Source of the DNA: Streptomyces althioticus
Lineage (GTDB): Bacteria > Actinomycetota > Actinomycetes > Streptomycetales > Streptomycetaceae
Reading direction: 5' to 3'
Assembly (NCBI GenBank): GCA_014649355.1
Contig: BMSW01000015.1
Location: forward strand, 1 to 64,000
Length of the DNA: 64,000 nucleotides
A program made the translations under genes and the position numbers. Positions 40,660 to 50,160 of this stretch are shown here, in pieces. Under the pieces are notes generated by a model, which had not been told where the DNA came from, made no database searches, and worked only from the letters and a program-made list of their open reading frames with translations. Positions within the stretch are counted from its first letter, which is position 1. Each line of letters opens with the position of its first letter.

Positions 40660-40755
40660 ATGCACACGACCGCAGAACTGATCGGCGCAGCGGCCGGCCT
40701 CGTCGTCCTCGGCGTTCTCGCCGTCGCGAGCGTGCGCAGTATCACGCGCCGCTAG
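40660..40755 (+). CDS. 31-residue single-pass membrane protein
   Basis: The frame runs from ATG 40660 to TAG 40755 with GGAGGG 5 bases upstream, a strong ribosome site. The product is Met-His-Thr-Thr, then one hydrophobic helix of about 18 residues (IGAAAGLVVLGVLAVASV), then a basic end (RSITRR). It is divergent from the KimA-like permease and shares its control region. Small proteins of this shape often associate with transporters; KdpF is one example, although the sequence is not KdpF. No function can be assigned. Confidence 0.65.
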   Translation: MHTTAELIGAAAGLVVLGVLAVASVRSITRR

Positions 40756-40803
40756 GGGTCGGCGCGGTGTCCGTCGGGTGCGGGGCGTCGTGGGGTGCTC
40801 GCG

Positions 40804-40867
40804 GCAGTTCCCCGCGCTCCTGAGGATGCCGCGGTGAACGCGCCCCGAAAGGGGCGCGGGGAACTGC
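40804..40867. repeat. Streptomyces-type intergenic inverted repeat
   Basis: GCAGTTCCCCGCGC (40804-40817) and its exact reverse complement (40854-40867) flank 36 bases that contain another small hairpin (CGCCCCGAAAGGGGCG). The right arm continues into the motif GAACTGCGCGACCAGCCCCC, which I recognise as a dispersed intergenic element of Streptomyces genomes. It fills most of the 340-bp gap before the trkA pair and may act as a terminator for the small gene. Confidence 0.65.
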
Positions 40868-41042
40868 GCGACCAGCCCCCACCGCGCCGCGGAGAATACG
40901 ACCGCACCAGCCGGACGTACCGTCGGTTACGGCAGTCCGAACCGCCCCCGAGGGGCGTCAGGGACCCCAGGCCCCGGCATGATGTTGCCTGGGCGGCCGC
41001 CAACAGGCCGCGACGTGTTGCCTGGCGAGCCGAAAGAGAGAC

Positions 41043-41093
41043 ATGAGCACGAAGGTCATGAAGGTCGCACGGCCTGCAGGAAGCGCGGTGTAA
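41043..41093 (+). CDS. Possible 16-residue leader ORF ahead of trkA pair
   Basis: ATG at 41043 opens a 16-codon frame (MSTKVMKVARPAGSAV) that stops at 41093, five bases before the ATG of the first TrkA-type gene. It has a purine-rich AAAGAGAG just upstream. The TrkA start itself has no well-spaced ribosome site, so translational coupling through this leader is plausible. It could also be chance. Confidence 0.3.
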   Translation: MSTKVMKVARPAGSAV

Positions 41094-41098
41094 CGCGG

Positions 41099-41770
41099 AT
41101 GCATATCGTCATCATGGGCTGCGGCAGGGTCGGTTCCGCCCTGGCCCAGGCCCTGGAGGAACAAGGGCACACGATCGCCGTGGTCGACCAGGACCCCACC
41201 GCGTTCCGCCGGCTGGGCTCCTCGTTCGGCGGCCGCCGGGTCACCGGCGTCGGCTTCGACCAGGACACCCTGCGCGAGGCCGGCATCGAGGACGCCGGCG
41301 CCTTCGCCGCCGTGTCCAGCGGTGACAACTCCAACATCATCGCCGCCCGGGTGGCCCGCGAGATGTTCGGCATCGAGAACGTCGCCGCCCGCATCTACGA
41401 CCCCCGGCGCGCGGAGGTCTACCAGCGGCTCGGCATCCCGACGGTCGCCACGGTCCGGTGGACCGCCGACCAGATGCTGCGCCGGCTGCTGCCCTCGGGC
41501 GCCGAGCCGCTGTGGCGCGACCCCACCGGCGGGGTGCAGCTCGCCGAGGTGCACACGTCCGCGGCGTGGGTGGGGCACCGTATCTCCCGGCTCCAGGACG
41601 AGACGGGCGTGCGGGTCGCGTTCCTCACCCGGCTCGGGGAGGCCATCCTGCCCAGCTCGCAGACGGTGCTGCAGGAGGGCGACCTGGTGCACGTGATGAT
41701 GCGCACGGACGAGATCGACCGGGTCGAGGCGGCGTTCGCCAAGGGACCCGACGAGGAGGGCGGGCGCTGA
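41099..41770 (+). CDS. TrkA-type K+ channel/transporter regulator (RCK), first of a pair
   Basis: The 223-residue cytosolic regulatory subunit has an N-terminal Rossmann nucleotide-binding domain (MHIVIMGCGRVGS, with Asp after the second strand at VVDQD). A C-terminal TrkA-C domain (about residues 140-220) may bind c-di-AMP. Such subunits gate Trk/Ktr or related K+ permeases. No Trk/Ktr membrane subunit is adjacent; the only nearby K+ transporter candidate is the KimA-like permease. The stop overlaps the next start by one base, so the two RCK proteins are made together and probably form a heteromer. Confidence 0.9.
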   Translation: MHIVIMGCGRVGSALAQALEEQGHTIAVVDQDPTAFRRLGSSFGGRRVTGVGFDQDTLREAGIEDAGAFAAVSSGDNSNIIAARVAREMFGIENVAARIYDPRRAEVYQRLGIPTVATVRWTADQMLRRLLPSGAEPLWRDPTGGVQLAEVHTSAAWVGHRISRLQDETGVRVAFLTRLGEAILPSSQTVLQEGDLVHVMMRTDEIDRVEAAFAKGPDEEGGR

Positions 41771-42438
41771 TGAGGGTCGCCATTGCCGGAGCCGGCGCCG
41801 TCGGCCGCTCGATCGCGGGCGAGCTGCTGGAGAACGGCCACGAGGTCCTGCTGATCGACAAGGCGCCGACCGCGATCTCGGTGGAGCGCGTCCCGCAGGC
41901 GGAGTGGCTGCTCGCCGACGCCTGCGAGATCACGTCCCTGGACGAGGCGGCGCTCCAGCGCTGCAACGTCGTCATCGCCGCGACCGGCGACGACAAGGTC
42001 AACCTGGTCGTGTCGCTGCTCGCGAAGACCGAGTACGGCGTGCCCCGCGTCGTCGCCCGGGTGAACAACCCGAAGAACGAGTGGCTGTTCAACGAGTCGT
42101 GGGGCGTGGACGTCGCCGTCTCCACCCCGCGTCTGATGTCGGCGCTGGTGGAGGAGGCGGTCAGCGTCGGCGACCTGGTCCGGCTGCTGCGCTTCAGCCA
42201 CGGCGACGCCAACCTGGTGGAGCTGACCCTGCCGGAGGAGTCCGCGCTGGCCGGCACCCAGGTCGGGGACGTGGAGTGGCCGCAGGACACCTCGCTCGTC
42301 ACGATCATCCGCGGCACCCGGGTGCTGACGCCGACCCGCGAGGACTCCCTGGAGGCCGGCGACGAGCTGCTCTTCGTGGCCGCGCAGGCCCGTGAGGAGC
42401 AGCTGGAGGATCTGCTGTCGGTCCGCAGGCAGTCGTAA
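41770..42438 (+). CDS. TrkA-type K+ channel/transporter regulator (RCK), second of a pair
   Basis: The 222-residue product is a paralogue of the upstream gene, with a Rossmann domain (MRVAIAGAGAVGRS, LLIDK) and a TrkA-C domain. Its ATG shares a base with the preceding TGA. Lengths and domain order are the same in both. The second copy has Lys where the first has Gln after the binding-loop Asp, hinting at different nucleotide preference. A perfect hairpin terminator follows 12 bases after the stop. Confidence 0.9.
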   Translation: MRVAIAGAGAVGRSIAGELLENGHEVLLIDKAPTAISVERVPQAEWLLADACEITSLDEAALQRCNVVIAATGDDKVNLVVSLLAKTEYGVPRVVARVNNPKNEWLFNESWGVDVAVSTPRLMSALVEEAVSVGDLVRLLRFSHGDANLVELTLPEESALAGTQVGDVEWPQDTSLVTIIRGTRVLTPTREDSLEAGDELLFVAAQAREEQLEDLLSVRRQS

Positions 42439-42450
42439 CGCGGCGAAAGG

Positions 42451-42484
42451 CGAGGGGCGCCCGGAGTGATCCGGGCGCCCCTCG
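42451..42484. terminator. Bidirectional hairpin terminator
   Basis: A perfect 15-bp stem (42451-42465 with 42470-42484) has a GTGA loop. It lies between the converging trkA pair and the DUF3159 operon, so it can serve both. Confidence 0.88.
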
Positions 42485-42499
42485 TCCGTGCGGGAAATC

Positions 42500-43273
42500 T
42501 CAGGACCGGCGGCGGTGCCGGCCGGCCGGCGCTCCTTCACCCTCGCCCGCGGCGGCGGCCTTCCGCTCCTCCTCGGCGCGCTCCTCCGCCTCCATCTCGG
42601 CGAAGACGTCGATGGGCGGCGGGGCCTTCGCCAGGAACACCCAGGTCAGGTAGACGGCGAGCAGGAACGGCGGGATCTTCAGCGCCACCAGCACCCAGCC
42701 GAGCTGGGTGGTGTCCGCCCACCAGTACAGCGGGAAGAGGATCGCGCACTTGGCCAGCAGAATCAGACCCCAGGCCCAGCTGGCCTTGGTGTACGCCTTC
42801 TTGCGGCCCGGGTTTCTGGTGCGCCAGGAGAGGTTCTCCTTGAACACCGGGCCCAGCATCAGGCCGATCAGCGGGACGCCGGCCATCGCCGTGACGATGT
42901 ACGCCACCGCCAGGCCCAGCGTGTACAGCATGCCCGGCAGGTAGAAGTCCTTGGCGTTGCCGGTCATCATCGCGAAGACCACACCGAAGCCGACGCCGAA
43001 GACGCCGCTGAACGCGTGCTTCACGGTGTCCCTGCGAACCAGCCGGACCACGACCATGACGAGCGCCACGCCGAGCGCGGCGAGCGCCGACATGTGCAGG
43101 TTCTTGTTGACCGTGTAGATGCTGACGAAGAGCAGCCCCGGCAGCACCGTCTCGACCATGCCCCGGACACCGCCGAACGCCTCGAACAGGGCGGCTTCCG
43201 TCACCGCCCGGGCGTCGTCCGCGGACGTGTCCGCGGAGGTCTCTTCGGTTGTCGGCTTGTCGAGCGACGTCAC
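42500..43273 (-). CDS. DUF3159 membrane protein
   Basis: This 257-residue actinobacterial membrane protein of unknown function has about six transmembrane helices between residues 35 and 210. Its short, charged C-terminal tail is rich in Glu, Ala and Arg. It starts with GTG 3 bases after the stop of the OB-fold gene, so the two form an operon. The family is commonly found next to TrkA genes and an OB-fold protein in Streptomyces, as here. No ligand or activity is known. Confidence 0.88.
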   Translation of the reverse strand: MTSLDKPTTEETSADTSADDARAVTEAALFEAFGGVRGMVETVLPGLLFVSIYTVNKNLHMSALAALGVALVMVVVRLVRRDTVKHAFSGVFGVGFGVVFAMMTGNAKDFYLPGMLYTLGLAVAYIVTAMAGVPLIGLMLGPVFKENLSWRTRNPGRKKAYTKASWAWGLILLAKCAILFPLYWWADTTQLGWVLVALKIPPFLLAVYLTWVFLAKAPPPIDVFAEMEAEERAEEERKAAAAGEGEGAPAGRHRRRS

Positions 43274-43276
43274 CGG

Positions 43277-43675
43277 CTACTCCCGTCCGAGGGGTCTCAG
43301 TTCGTATTTCGGATTGAACAGCACCCGGCGACCACGGCTCATGGCGACCCGGCCCGATGCGATCAGCTTGCGCCCCGGCTCTATCCCCGTGATGGAGCGC
43401 CTGCCGAGCCACACCACGTCCAGCGCGGCGGAGCCGTCGAACAGCTCGGCCTCCAGAGCCGGCACTCCCGCGCGCGGCCGCTGCGTGACCGTGCGCAAGG
43501 TACCAGTAACCGTGACGATCTCGCGGTCCTGGCAGTCACCTATCCGCGTGCAGCCGGCCGTGGCGGCGTCCTCGCGCAGCTCCTCCGACTCCAGGTCCTC
43601 CTGGGAGGAGGAGAGCCGGTCGAGCATGCGGCGGAACCGGCCTGCCGGCTTCTCGGACCGAGGAACAGCACTCAT
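43277..43675 (-). CDS. OB-fold nucleic-acid-binding protein
   Basis: The 132-residue product has an OB-fold (about residues 45-125: IVTVTGTLRTV, LEAELFDGSAALDVVWLG, GRKLIASGRVAM). Folds of this type bind single-stranded nucleic acid, as in RecG or aminoacyl-tRNA synthetases. The start is ATG 43675; the longer open frame runs into the kdpE end and has no ribosome site. It is the first gene of a two-gene operon with the DUF3159 protein. Its function is unknown. Confidence 0.85.
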   Translation of the reverse strand: MSAVPRSEKPAGRFRRMLDRLSSSQEDLESEELREDAATAGCTRIGDCQDREIVTVTGTLRTVTQRPRAGVPALEAELFDGSAALDVVWLGRRSITGIEPGRKLIASGRVAMSRGRRVLFNPKYELRPLGRE

Positions 43676-43743
43676 ATCTGAAGCGTACCGGGGTGCACTG
43701 ACGGTTACGTACCCCCTGCTTCCCCGGTCCGAACGGCCCTCGG

Positions 43744-44417
<674 letters not shown>

Positions 44418-44421
<4 letters not shown>

Positions 44422-46985
44422 GAGGCTCGCCTTTCGTCCTGGGCGGTCACGGGGCCGCGCCCGCTGTCGTCCGGGCCGTCCTCCGGCCGGGCGTCCGCCG
44501 CGTGCAGGGTGAGGGTCATGGTGAGGCCGCCCCCGGGCGTGTCGTCGGCGTTCAGGGTGCCGCCCATGGCCTCGGTGAAGCCACGGGCGACGGCGAGGCC
44601 CAGGCCGACGCCGGAGCCGCGCGGGGCGTCCCCGTGCCGCTGGAACGGCGCGAAAATGCGTTCCTTGGCCTCGTCGGGCACGCCGGGGCCGCGGTCGACG
44701 ACCCGCACCTCGACCCGGCCGGCGAGGGCGCTCGCGGCGACCAGCACCCTCTCCCCCGGCGGGCTGTACTTCACGGCGTTCTCGATCACGTTGGCCATCG
44801 CCCGCTCCAGCAGCCCGGGGTCGGCGTCGACCATGGGCAGGGTCTCGGGGACGTCCAGGGCGACGCTGTGCTCGGGCACTCCTCCGAGGGCGCGCGGCAC
44901 CACCTCGTCCAGGTCGGTGCCGCGCATCAGCGGGGTGACCGTGCCGGTGTGCAGGCGGGACATGTCGAGCAGGTTGCCCACCAGGTGGTCCAGGCGGTCC
45001 GCGCCGTCCTCGATGCCCTCCAGCAGCTCGGCGCGGTCCTCCTCGGACCATTCGACGTCCTCGGAGCGCAGGGAGGAGACGGCCGCCTTGATCCCGGCCA
45101 GCGGGGTGCGCAGGTCGTGGCTGACGGCGGCGAGGAGCGCGGTGCGGATGCGGTTGCCCTCGGCGAGGGCGAGGGCGCGGTCGGCCTGTTCGCGCAGCCG
45201 CCGGCGGTCCAGGACGACGGCGGCCTGCGCCGCGAAGGCGGCCAGCACCCTGCGGTCCTCGGCGGGCGGGACCCGGCCGGTCAGCGCCAGCGCCATGTGG
45301 TCGCCGACGGGCACCTCGACGTCGGCGTCCTCGGGCCGTCCGACCGGCCGGCCGCGGCCGGCCCGGCCCGCGCACGTCCACGGCTCGACGTCCCCGGCGC
45401 GTTCCAGCAGGGCGGCGGACTCCATGCCGAAGGTCTCGCGGACCCGTTCCAGGAGGTCCTCCAGGCCGGTCTCGCCGCGCAGCACGTTGCCCGCGAGGAA
45501 CGACAGGATCTCCGACTCGGCGCGCAGCCGGGCCGCCTGCTGGGTGCGCCGGGCCGCGAGGTCGACGACGGACGCCACGGAGGCGCCGACCGCGACGAAG
45601 ACGACGATGGCGACGATGTTCCTGGGGTCGGAGACGCTCCAGGTGTGCAGGGGCGGGGTGTAGAGGAAGTTGAGCAGCAGGGAGCCGACGGCCGCGGAGG
45701 CGAGGGCCGGCCACAGCCCGCCGAGGAGCGCCGCGGCGACCGTCACCGCCAGGAACATCAGCATGTCGATGGCGAGGCCGGGGTCGACGGCGCTGAGCAG
45801 CGCGGCGAGGACGACGGGCCCGGCCGTGCCGACGGCCCATCCCCAGGCGAGCCGCAGCCGTCCCAGGGGCGCGCCGCGGGCGACGGGCAGTCCGCGGCCC
45901 TTGGCGGCCTCCTCATGGGTGACGATGTGCACGTCCAGGTCGGGGCCGCAGTCGCGGGCGACGGTCGCGCCGACGCCGGGACCGAGGACGTACTGCCAGG
46001 CGCGGCGGCGGGAGGAGCCGAGGACGATCTGGGTGGCGTTGGCGCCGCGCGCGAAGTCGAGCAGGGCGGCGGGTATGTCGTCGCCGACGACGTGGTGGAA
46101 GCTGCCGCCGAGGTCTTCGACGAGGGTGCGCTGGGCGGCCAGTTCGCCGGGCGAGGCGGAGGTGAGGCCGTCGCTGCGGGATATGTACACGGCGAGCAGC
46201 TGCCCGCCCGCGCCCTTCTCGGCGAGCCGCGCGGCCCGCCGGATGAGGGTGCGGCCCTCGGGCCCGCCGGTCAGTCCGACCACGATCCGCTCGCGCGAGC
46301 CCCAGATCGCCTTGACGGCGTGCTCGCTGCGGTAGCGCCGGAGGTGGGCGTCGACCCGGTCGGCGACCCACAGCAGGGCGAGCTCGCGCAGGGCGGCGAG
46401 GTTGCCGGGGCGGAAGTAGCTGGAGAGGGCCGCGTCCACCTGGTCGGGCTGGTGGATGTTGCCGTGCGCCATGCGCCGGCGCAGCGCCTCGGGCGTCATG
46501 TCGACGAGTTCGACCTGGTCGGCGCGGCGCACCACCTCGTCCGGCACGGTCTCCGGCTCGCGTACGCCGGTGATGGACTCCACGGTGTCGCCCAGCGACT
46601 CCAGGTGCTGGATGCCGACGGTGGACAGCACGTCGATCCCGGCGGCCAGCAGCTCCTCCACGTCCTGCCAGCGTTTGGCGTTGCGGGAGCCGGGCGCGTT
46701 GGTGTGGGCGAGCTCGTCGACCAGGGCGACGCGGGGGCGGCGGGCGAGGACGGCGTCGAGGTCCATCTCGGTCACGCTCGCGCCGCCGTGCTCCAGCCGC
46801 CGGTACGGGACCTGCTCCAGGCCGGTCAGCAGGGCCTCGGTGCGGGGCCTGCCGTGCGTCTCGGCGAAGGCCACGACGCAGTCGGTGCCCCGCTCGACGC
46901 GGCGGTGTGCCTCGGCGAGCATCGCGTAGGTCTTGCCCACCCCCGGCGCGGCGCCGAGGTGGATCCGAAGCTTGCCGCGTCCCAT
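44418..46985 (-). CDS. kdpD: KdpD-type sensor histidine kinase
   Basis: The 855-residue product has the canonical KdpD layout. An N-terminal ATP-binding sensor domain carries a Walker A motif (GAAPGVGKTYA). It is followed by a universal-stress-protein-like domain (about 250-370), four transmembrane helices (DUF4118, about 390-490) and a GAF-like region. The HisKA domain has phospho-acceptor His in AVSHDLRTPLAG, and the HATPase domain has ENAVKYSP and GSGVGLGLAV. It senses low K+ or high ionic strength and phosphorylates KdpE. In other bacteria the USP-like domain can bind c-di-AMP. It is the first gene of kdpDE; the ATG at 46985 fits the family start. Confidence 0.94.
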
Positions 46986-47117
46986 GGCCCCATTGTCTTC
47001 CGGTCGTGCTCCTGGCGGAGTCGACTCTAGGCCGCCGTGCGCGGCGGCCGGACGGCCGGCGGGGGCGCGGGGCCGGTCCTTGACGCAACCCTGACGCGCG
47101 CGCCGGGGGCCGGCCGG

Positions 47118-47810
47118 TCAGTGCTCGACGATCTGCCCGTCGCTCAGTTCGAGGACCCGGTCGGCCAGGCCGAGCAGGGTGGTGTCGTGGGTGGCGACGA
47201 GCGCGGTGACGTTCTCGCTGCGGACGACCGCGCGCAGCAGCTCCATCACGGCGTGCCCGGTCTCGGCGTCGAGCTGGCCGGTGGGCTCGTCGGCGATGAG
47301 GAGGGAGGGGTTGTTGGCGAGGGCGCGGGCGATGGCGACCCGCTGCTGCTGGCCGCCGGACAGCTCGCCGGGCCGCTGGGCGGCGTGGTCGGCGAGGCCG
47401 ACGAGGGACAGCAGCAGCTCGACGCGCTCCTCGCGCTCGCGGGGGTCCGCGCCGCGCAGCCGCAGCGGGACGCCGACGTTCTCGGCGGCGCTGAGGATGG
47501 GGATGAGGCCGAAGGACTGGAAGACGAAGCCGACGCGGTCGCGGCGCAGGGCGAGCAGCCCCTCCTCGTCGAGGCCGGCGAGGTCGCGGCCCTCGACGTC
47601 GACCCGACCCCGGTCGGGGGTGTCGAGACCGCCGACGATGTTCAGCAGGGTGGTCTTGCCGGATCCCGAGCGCCCCTTGAGGGCGACGAGTTCGCCGCGC
47701 GGGACCTCGAAGGAGACGCCCCGCAGCGCGTGCACGGCGGCGGCGCCGCTGCCGTACGACTTGTGCACGTCCTCGACGCGCACCATGGCGTCGGTGACCG
47801 TCTGCCCCAT
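47118..47810 (-). CDS. ABC transporter ATP-binding protein, MacB/LolD type, without a permease
   Basis: The 230-residue nucleotide-binding subunit has Walker A (GRSGSGKTT), Q-loop (FVFQSFGL), signature (LSGGQQQR), Walker B (LLIADEPTG) and the H-loop (THD). Sequence style matches the MacB/LolD/FtsE group that powers FtsX-like permeases. The ATG at 47810 has GAGGG at good spacing. No permease gene lies on either side: kdpD is downstream and a secreted lyase upstream. Its partner must be encoded elsewhere, so the function is open. Confidence 0.9.
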   Translation of the reverse strand: MGQTVTDAMVRVEDVHKSYGSGAAAVHALRGVSFEVPRGELVALKGRSGSGKTTLLNIVGGLDTPDRGRVDVEGRDLAGLDEEGLLALRRDRVGFVFQSFGLIPILSAAENVGVPLRLRGADPREREERVELLLSLVGLADHAAQRPGELSGGQQQRVAIARALANNPSLLIADEPTGQLDAETGHAVMELLRAVVRSENVTALVATHDTTLLGLADRVLELSDGQIVEH

Positions 47811-47875
47811 GTGGATGCCCTCCCCCGTGAACCGGGCGCCAGTATCGCTGTCCGGCGCCCGGCGGATCAACAGGG

Positions 47876-49084
47876 TCAGGCGGGGTTGTCGCCGTGGGTG
47901 AGGGTCTCCCAGGCGACGAACAGGTTGTTGGTGCCGGAGGGGCGGGTGCGTTCGGTCAGCGCCTGGGTGTGGGTCATGGCGAAGCCGAGGCGGTTGTGCA
48001 GGGCGTTGTGGCCGACCTCGGTGATCGGGCCGAGGCCGAGGTGCAGGCTGCCGCCGCACAGCCAGCCGGGCACGGGCTCGCCCCGCTCGTACTTCGCCTG
48101 GAAGCCGAGCGCGTGCCGCAGCCGCTCCCCGACGTCGGTGCCGTAGAGGTCCTGGCCCTGGATGCGGCTGGTCTCGGCGACGTGCGAGATGGAGGAGATG
48201 CCGTAGCCGGTGTGCGTGAGGTCGCGGCAGGTCTCCTGGGTGAGGCCGGTGACGAAGGTGGACTGGTTCTGCCAGTACCGGACGATCTTGTCGCGGGTGT
48301 CGAGGTTCTGGCCAGGGACCGTCTTCGGCAGGGGCCCGTCGGAGGCCAGGTAGACGTAGGCGGCGGTACGGGTGCGGAACGTCGCCATCGCCTTGTCGTA
48401 CGAGGCGCGGTCCTCCAGGAAGACGGAGATGCCGACGGCGGCCTCCATCATCGTCAGCTCCCAGTTCCCGTTGGAGTTCGAGCCGTTGATGATCTCGGGC
48501 AGGTAGACGTCGCGCAGCACGGTGGCGAAGCGGCCCTCGGCGGCCCAGCCGCCGGTGTAGGTGTGCTTGACGATCTCTGCGGCCTTGGCCCAGGAGGAGC
48601 CGGCCCAGCCGGTCTGCAGGGGCGCGTTGCTGTTGGTGTGGTCCCGGATCACGGCGGACCAGGCGTCCATGAGCTGGATGGCCTTGGTGGCGTGGCGTGC
48701 GTCGCGGGTGACGTACCACATGAGGGCCTGGGTGTACGCGGCGATCGCGTCCTCGCGTTCGTCGGTGCAGCCGAGGTTGGGGTTGGAGTACGAGCCGCAC
48801 TCCACGACGGCGCGGGGTTTGGGGGTGCGGTTGAGGTCGGCGTACTTGCTCGCCGCCATGCGGTCGTAGGCGGTCTTCCAGGGCTGGGCACCGGAGAGGA
48901 CCTTGCTGCGGGCGAAGTCGAGCTGGGGCTTGGAGACGGTGACGCCGGGGTGGGTGAAGGTCGCCGGGGCCGCCTCGGCGGCTTCGGCGGGCGGGGCGTC
49001 GGGGTGGAGGGTGAGGGTGGCGGCGAGGGCGGTGGTCAGGAGGGCGAACAGGAGGCGGGTACGTCGTGGGCGTGAAGCGGACAT
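47876..49084 (-). CDS. Secreted alginate-lyase-family polysaccharide lyase
   Basis: The 402-residue exported protein has a signal peptide: a basic start (SASRPRRTR), a hydrophobic core and an Ala-rich cleavage region around residues 30-40. The body is an all-alpha alginate-lyase-like domain (WKTAYDRM, SGSNSNGNWELTMMEA, LGLGPITEVGHNAL). In this superfamily the Asn-His-Tyr group cleaves uronate polymers by beta-elimination. The true substrate is not predictable. The gene has its own promoter region; the upstream 320 bp hold a large palindromic repeat. Confidence 0.85.
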   Translation of the reverse strand: MSASRPRRTRLLFALLTTALAATLTLHPDAPPAEAAEAAPATFTHPGVTVSKPQLDFARSKVLSGAQPWKTAYDRMAASKYADLNRTPKPRAVVECGSYSNPNLGCTDEREDAIAAYTQALMWYVTRDARHATKAIQLMDAWSAVIRDHTNSNAPLQTGWAGSSWAKAAEIVKHTYTGGWAAEGRFATVLRDVYLPEIINGSNSNGNWELTMMEAAVGISVFLEDRASYDKAMATFRTRTAAYVYLASDGPLPKTVPGQNLDTRDKIVRYWQNQSTFVTGLTQETCRDLTHTGYGISSISHVAETSRIQGQDLYGTDVGERLRHALGFQAKYERGEPVPGWLCGGSLHLGLGPITEVGHNALHNRLGFAMTHTQALTERTRPSGTNNLFVAWETLTHGDNPA

Positions 49085-49241
49085 GTGGGGGCCATCCGTT
49101 CCCGTACATGAACAGTGGGCGTTCCTTTGAACACCCGAACTGAACGGGGACGGTAGGTCCAGACCAATGTGGCGTCAAGGGGTGCCGCACGAAGTGACTC
49201 GCCCCCGCCGCCCCTTCCCGTCCCTGGGGCTGCGCCCCAGA

Positions 49242-49342
49242 CCCCCTTGTCGGCCCTGGCGGGCCTCGTCCTCAAACGCCGGAGGGGCTACTTGTAGCCC
49301 CTCCGGCGTTTGAGGAGCGGGGTCCGGGGCGGAGCCCCGGGA
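49242..49342. repeat. Dispersed palindromic intergenic element, copy 1
   Basis: A perfect 21-bp stem (49270-49290 with 49295-49315, 4-base loop) is embedded in about 100 bp that recur at 63369-63463. The flanks carry further small hairpins (for example GGGGCGGAGCCCCGG-type). It lies between the divergent lyase and the DUF3710 gene, accounting for most of this 320-bp gap. Such elements are known to be scattered through Streptomyces genomes. Confidence 0.85.
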
Positions 49343-49406
49343 ACGACAGCGGCCCGCGGCGACCGGCCGCGAACGACCGGCCCCGCGGGCCACGACAAAG
49401 ACTCCG

Positions 49407-50159
49407 CTAGCGCACTTCCGTGATCTCAGGCCCCCGCTGCAGCCGGCTCATCCCGCCCGCGAACCGCGACCCTTCCTCCTGCTGGACGTTCTCCGGCACC
49501 ATCTGCGCGTCGTTCGGCAGCTTCAGGACGATCGGGTCGCGCGGGGCCATCGGCCCGTCCCCGCGCACGACGACCGTGTCCCGGAAGATCTGCTCCAGCA
49601 GACCCGCCGCCTGCGGCTGCACCGCGCCCTGCCCGGAGATCACTCCGCGCAGGAACCAGCGGGGGCCGTCCACGCCGACGAACCGCACGACCTGGAAGCC
49701 GCCGGTGCCGTCCGGCAGCTGCACCGGCACCTGGGCGCGCAGCTCCCAGCCCAGCGGACCCTCGACCTCGTCGATGATGCCGCCCTGCTGGGTGATGCCG
49801 GACGCGATCTCCTCGCGCACCTCGCCCCAGATGCCCTCACGCTTGGGTGCGGCGAAGGCCTGCAGCTGGACGGCGCTGTCCTGGAGCACGACGGTGGCCG
49901 CGACGATCGCGTCGCCCGCGACCTCCACGCGCAGTTCCATGCCGTCCACACCGGGCACGAACAGACCGCCCAGATCGACCCGGCCCTCGCCGGGCTCGCG
50001 GACCTCGGAGCTGTCCCAGGGCCCGTCGGGCCGGGGCGCGGGCTCGAGCCTCACGCGCCCGTTCTCCTCGCCCGCCTCCGCGTCGACACCGTCGACGACC
50101 TGCTCGGCCTCGCCGGCCGCACCGTCGGCGGCATCCCTCTTCTTGCGACGTCCGAACAC
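49407..50159 (-). CDS. DUF3710 protein
   Basis: The 250-residue actinobacterial conserved cytosolic protein has no known function. A charged, low-complexity N-terminus (FGRRKKRD, then Glu-rich) leads into the globular DUF3710 domain (about 60-240). GTG at 50159 is chosen for an AAGGA element about 9 bases upstream; the longer frame overlaps dut. It follows dut directly on the same strand, a gene order conserved in actinobacteria, so they are likely co-transcribed. Confidence 0.88.
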   Translation of the reverse strand: MFGRRKKRDAADGAAGEAEQVVDGVDAEAGEENGRVRLEPAPRPDGPWDSSEVREPGEGRVDLGGLFVPGVDGMELRVEVAGDAIVAATVVLQDSAVQLQAFAAPKREGIWGEVREEIASGITQQGGIIDEVEGPLGWELRAQVPVQLPDGTGGFQVVRFVGVDGPRWFLRGVISGQGAVQPQAAGLLEQIFRDTVVVRGDGPMAPRDPIVLKLPNDAQMVPENVQQEEGSRFAGGMSRLQRGPEITEVR

Positions 50160-50160
50160 G

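Noticed and set aside
40470..40660. c-di-AMP (ydaO-type) riboswitch upstream of the KimA-like permease
   Set aside because: The leader is short and I could not find the conserved helices; only the 11-bp direct repeat stands out.
37633..40665. 1,010-codon minus-strand frame across the methyltransferase and permease genes
   Set aside because: It crosses two real genes in another frame, is Arg/Pro/Gly-rich and has no domain.
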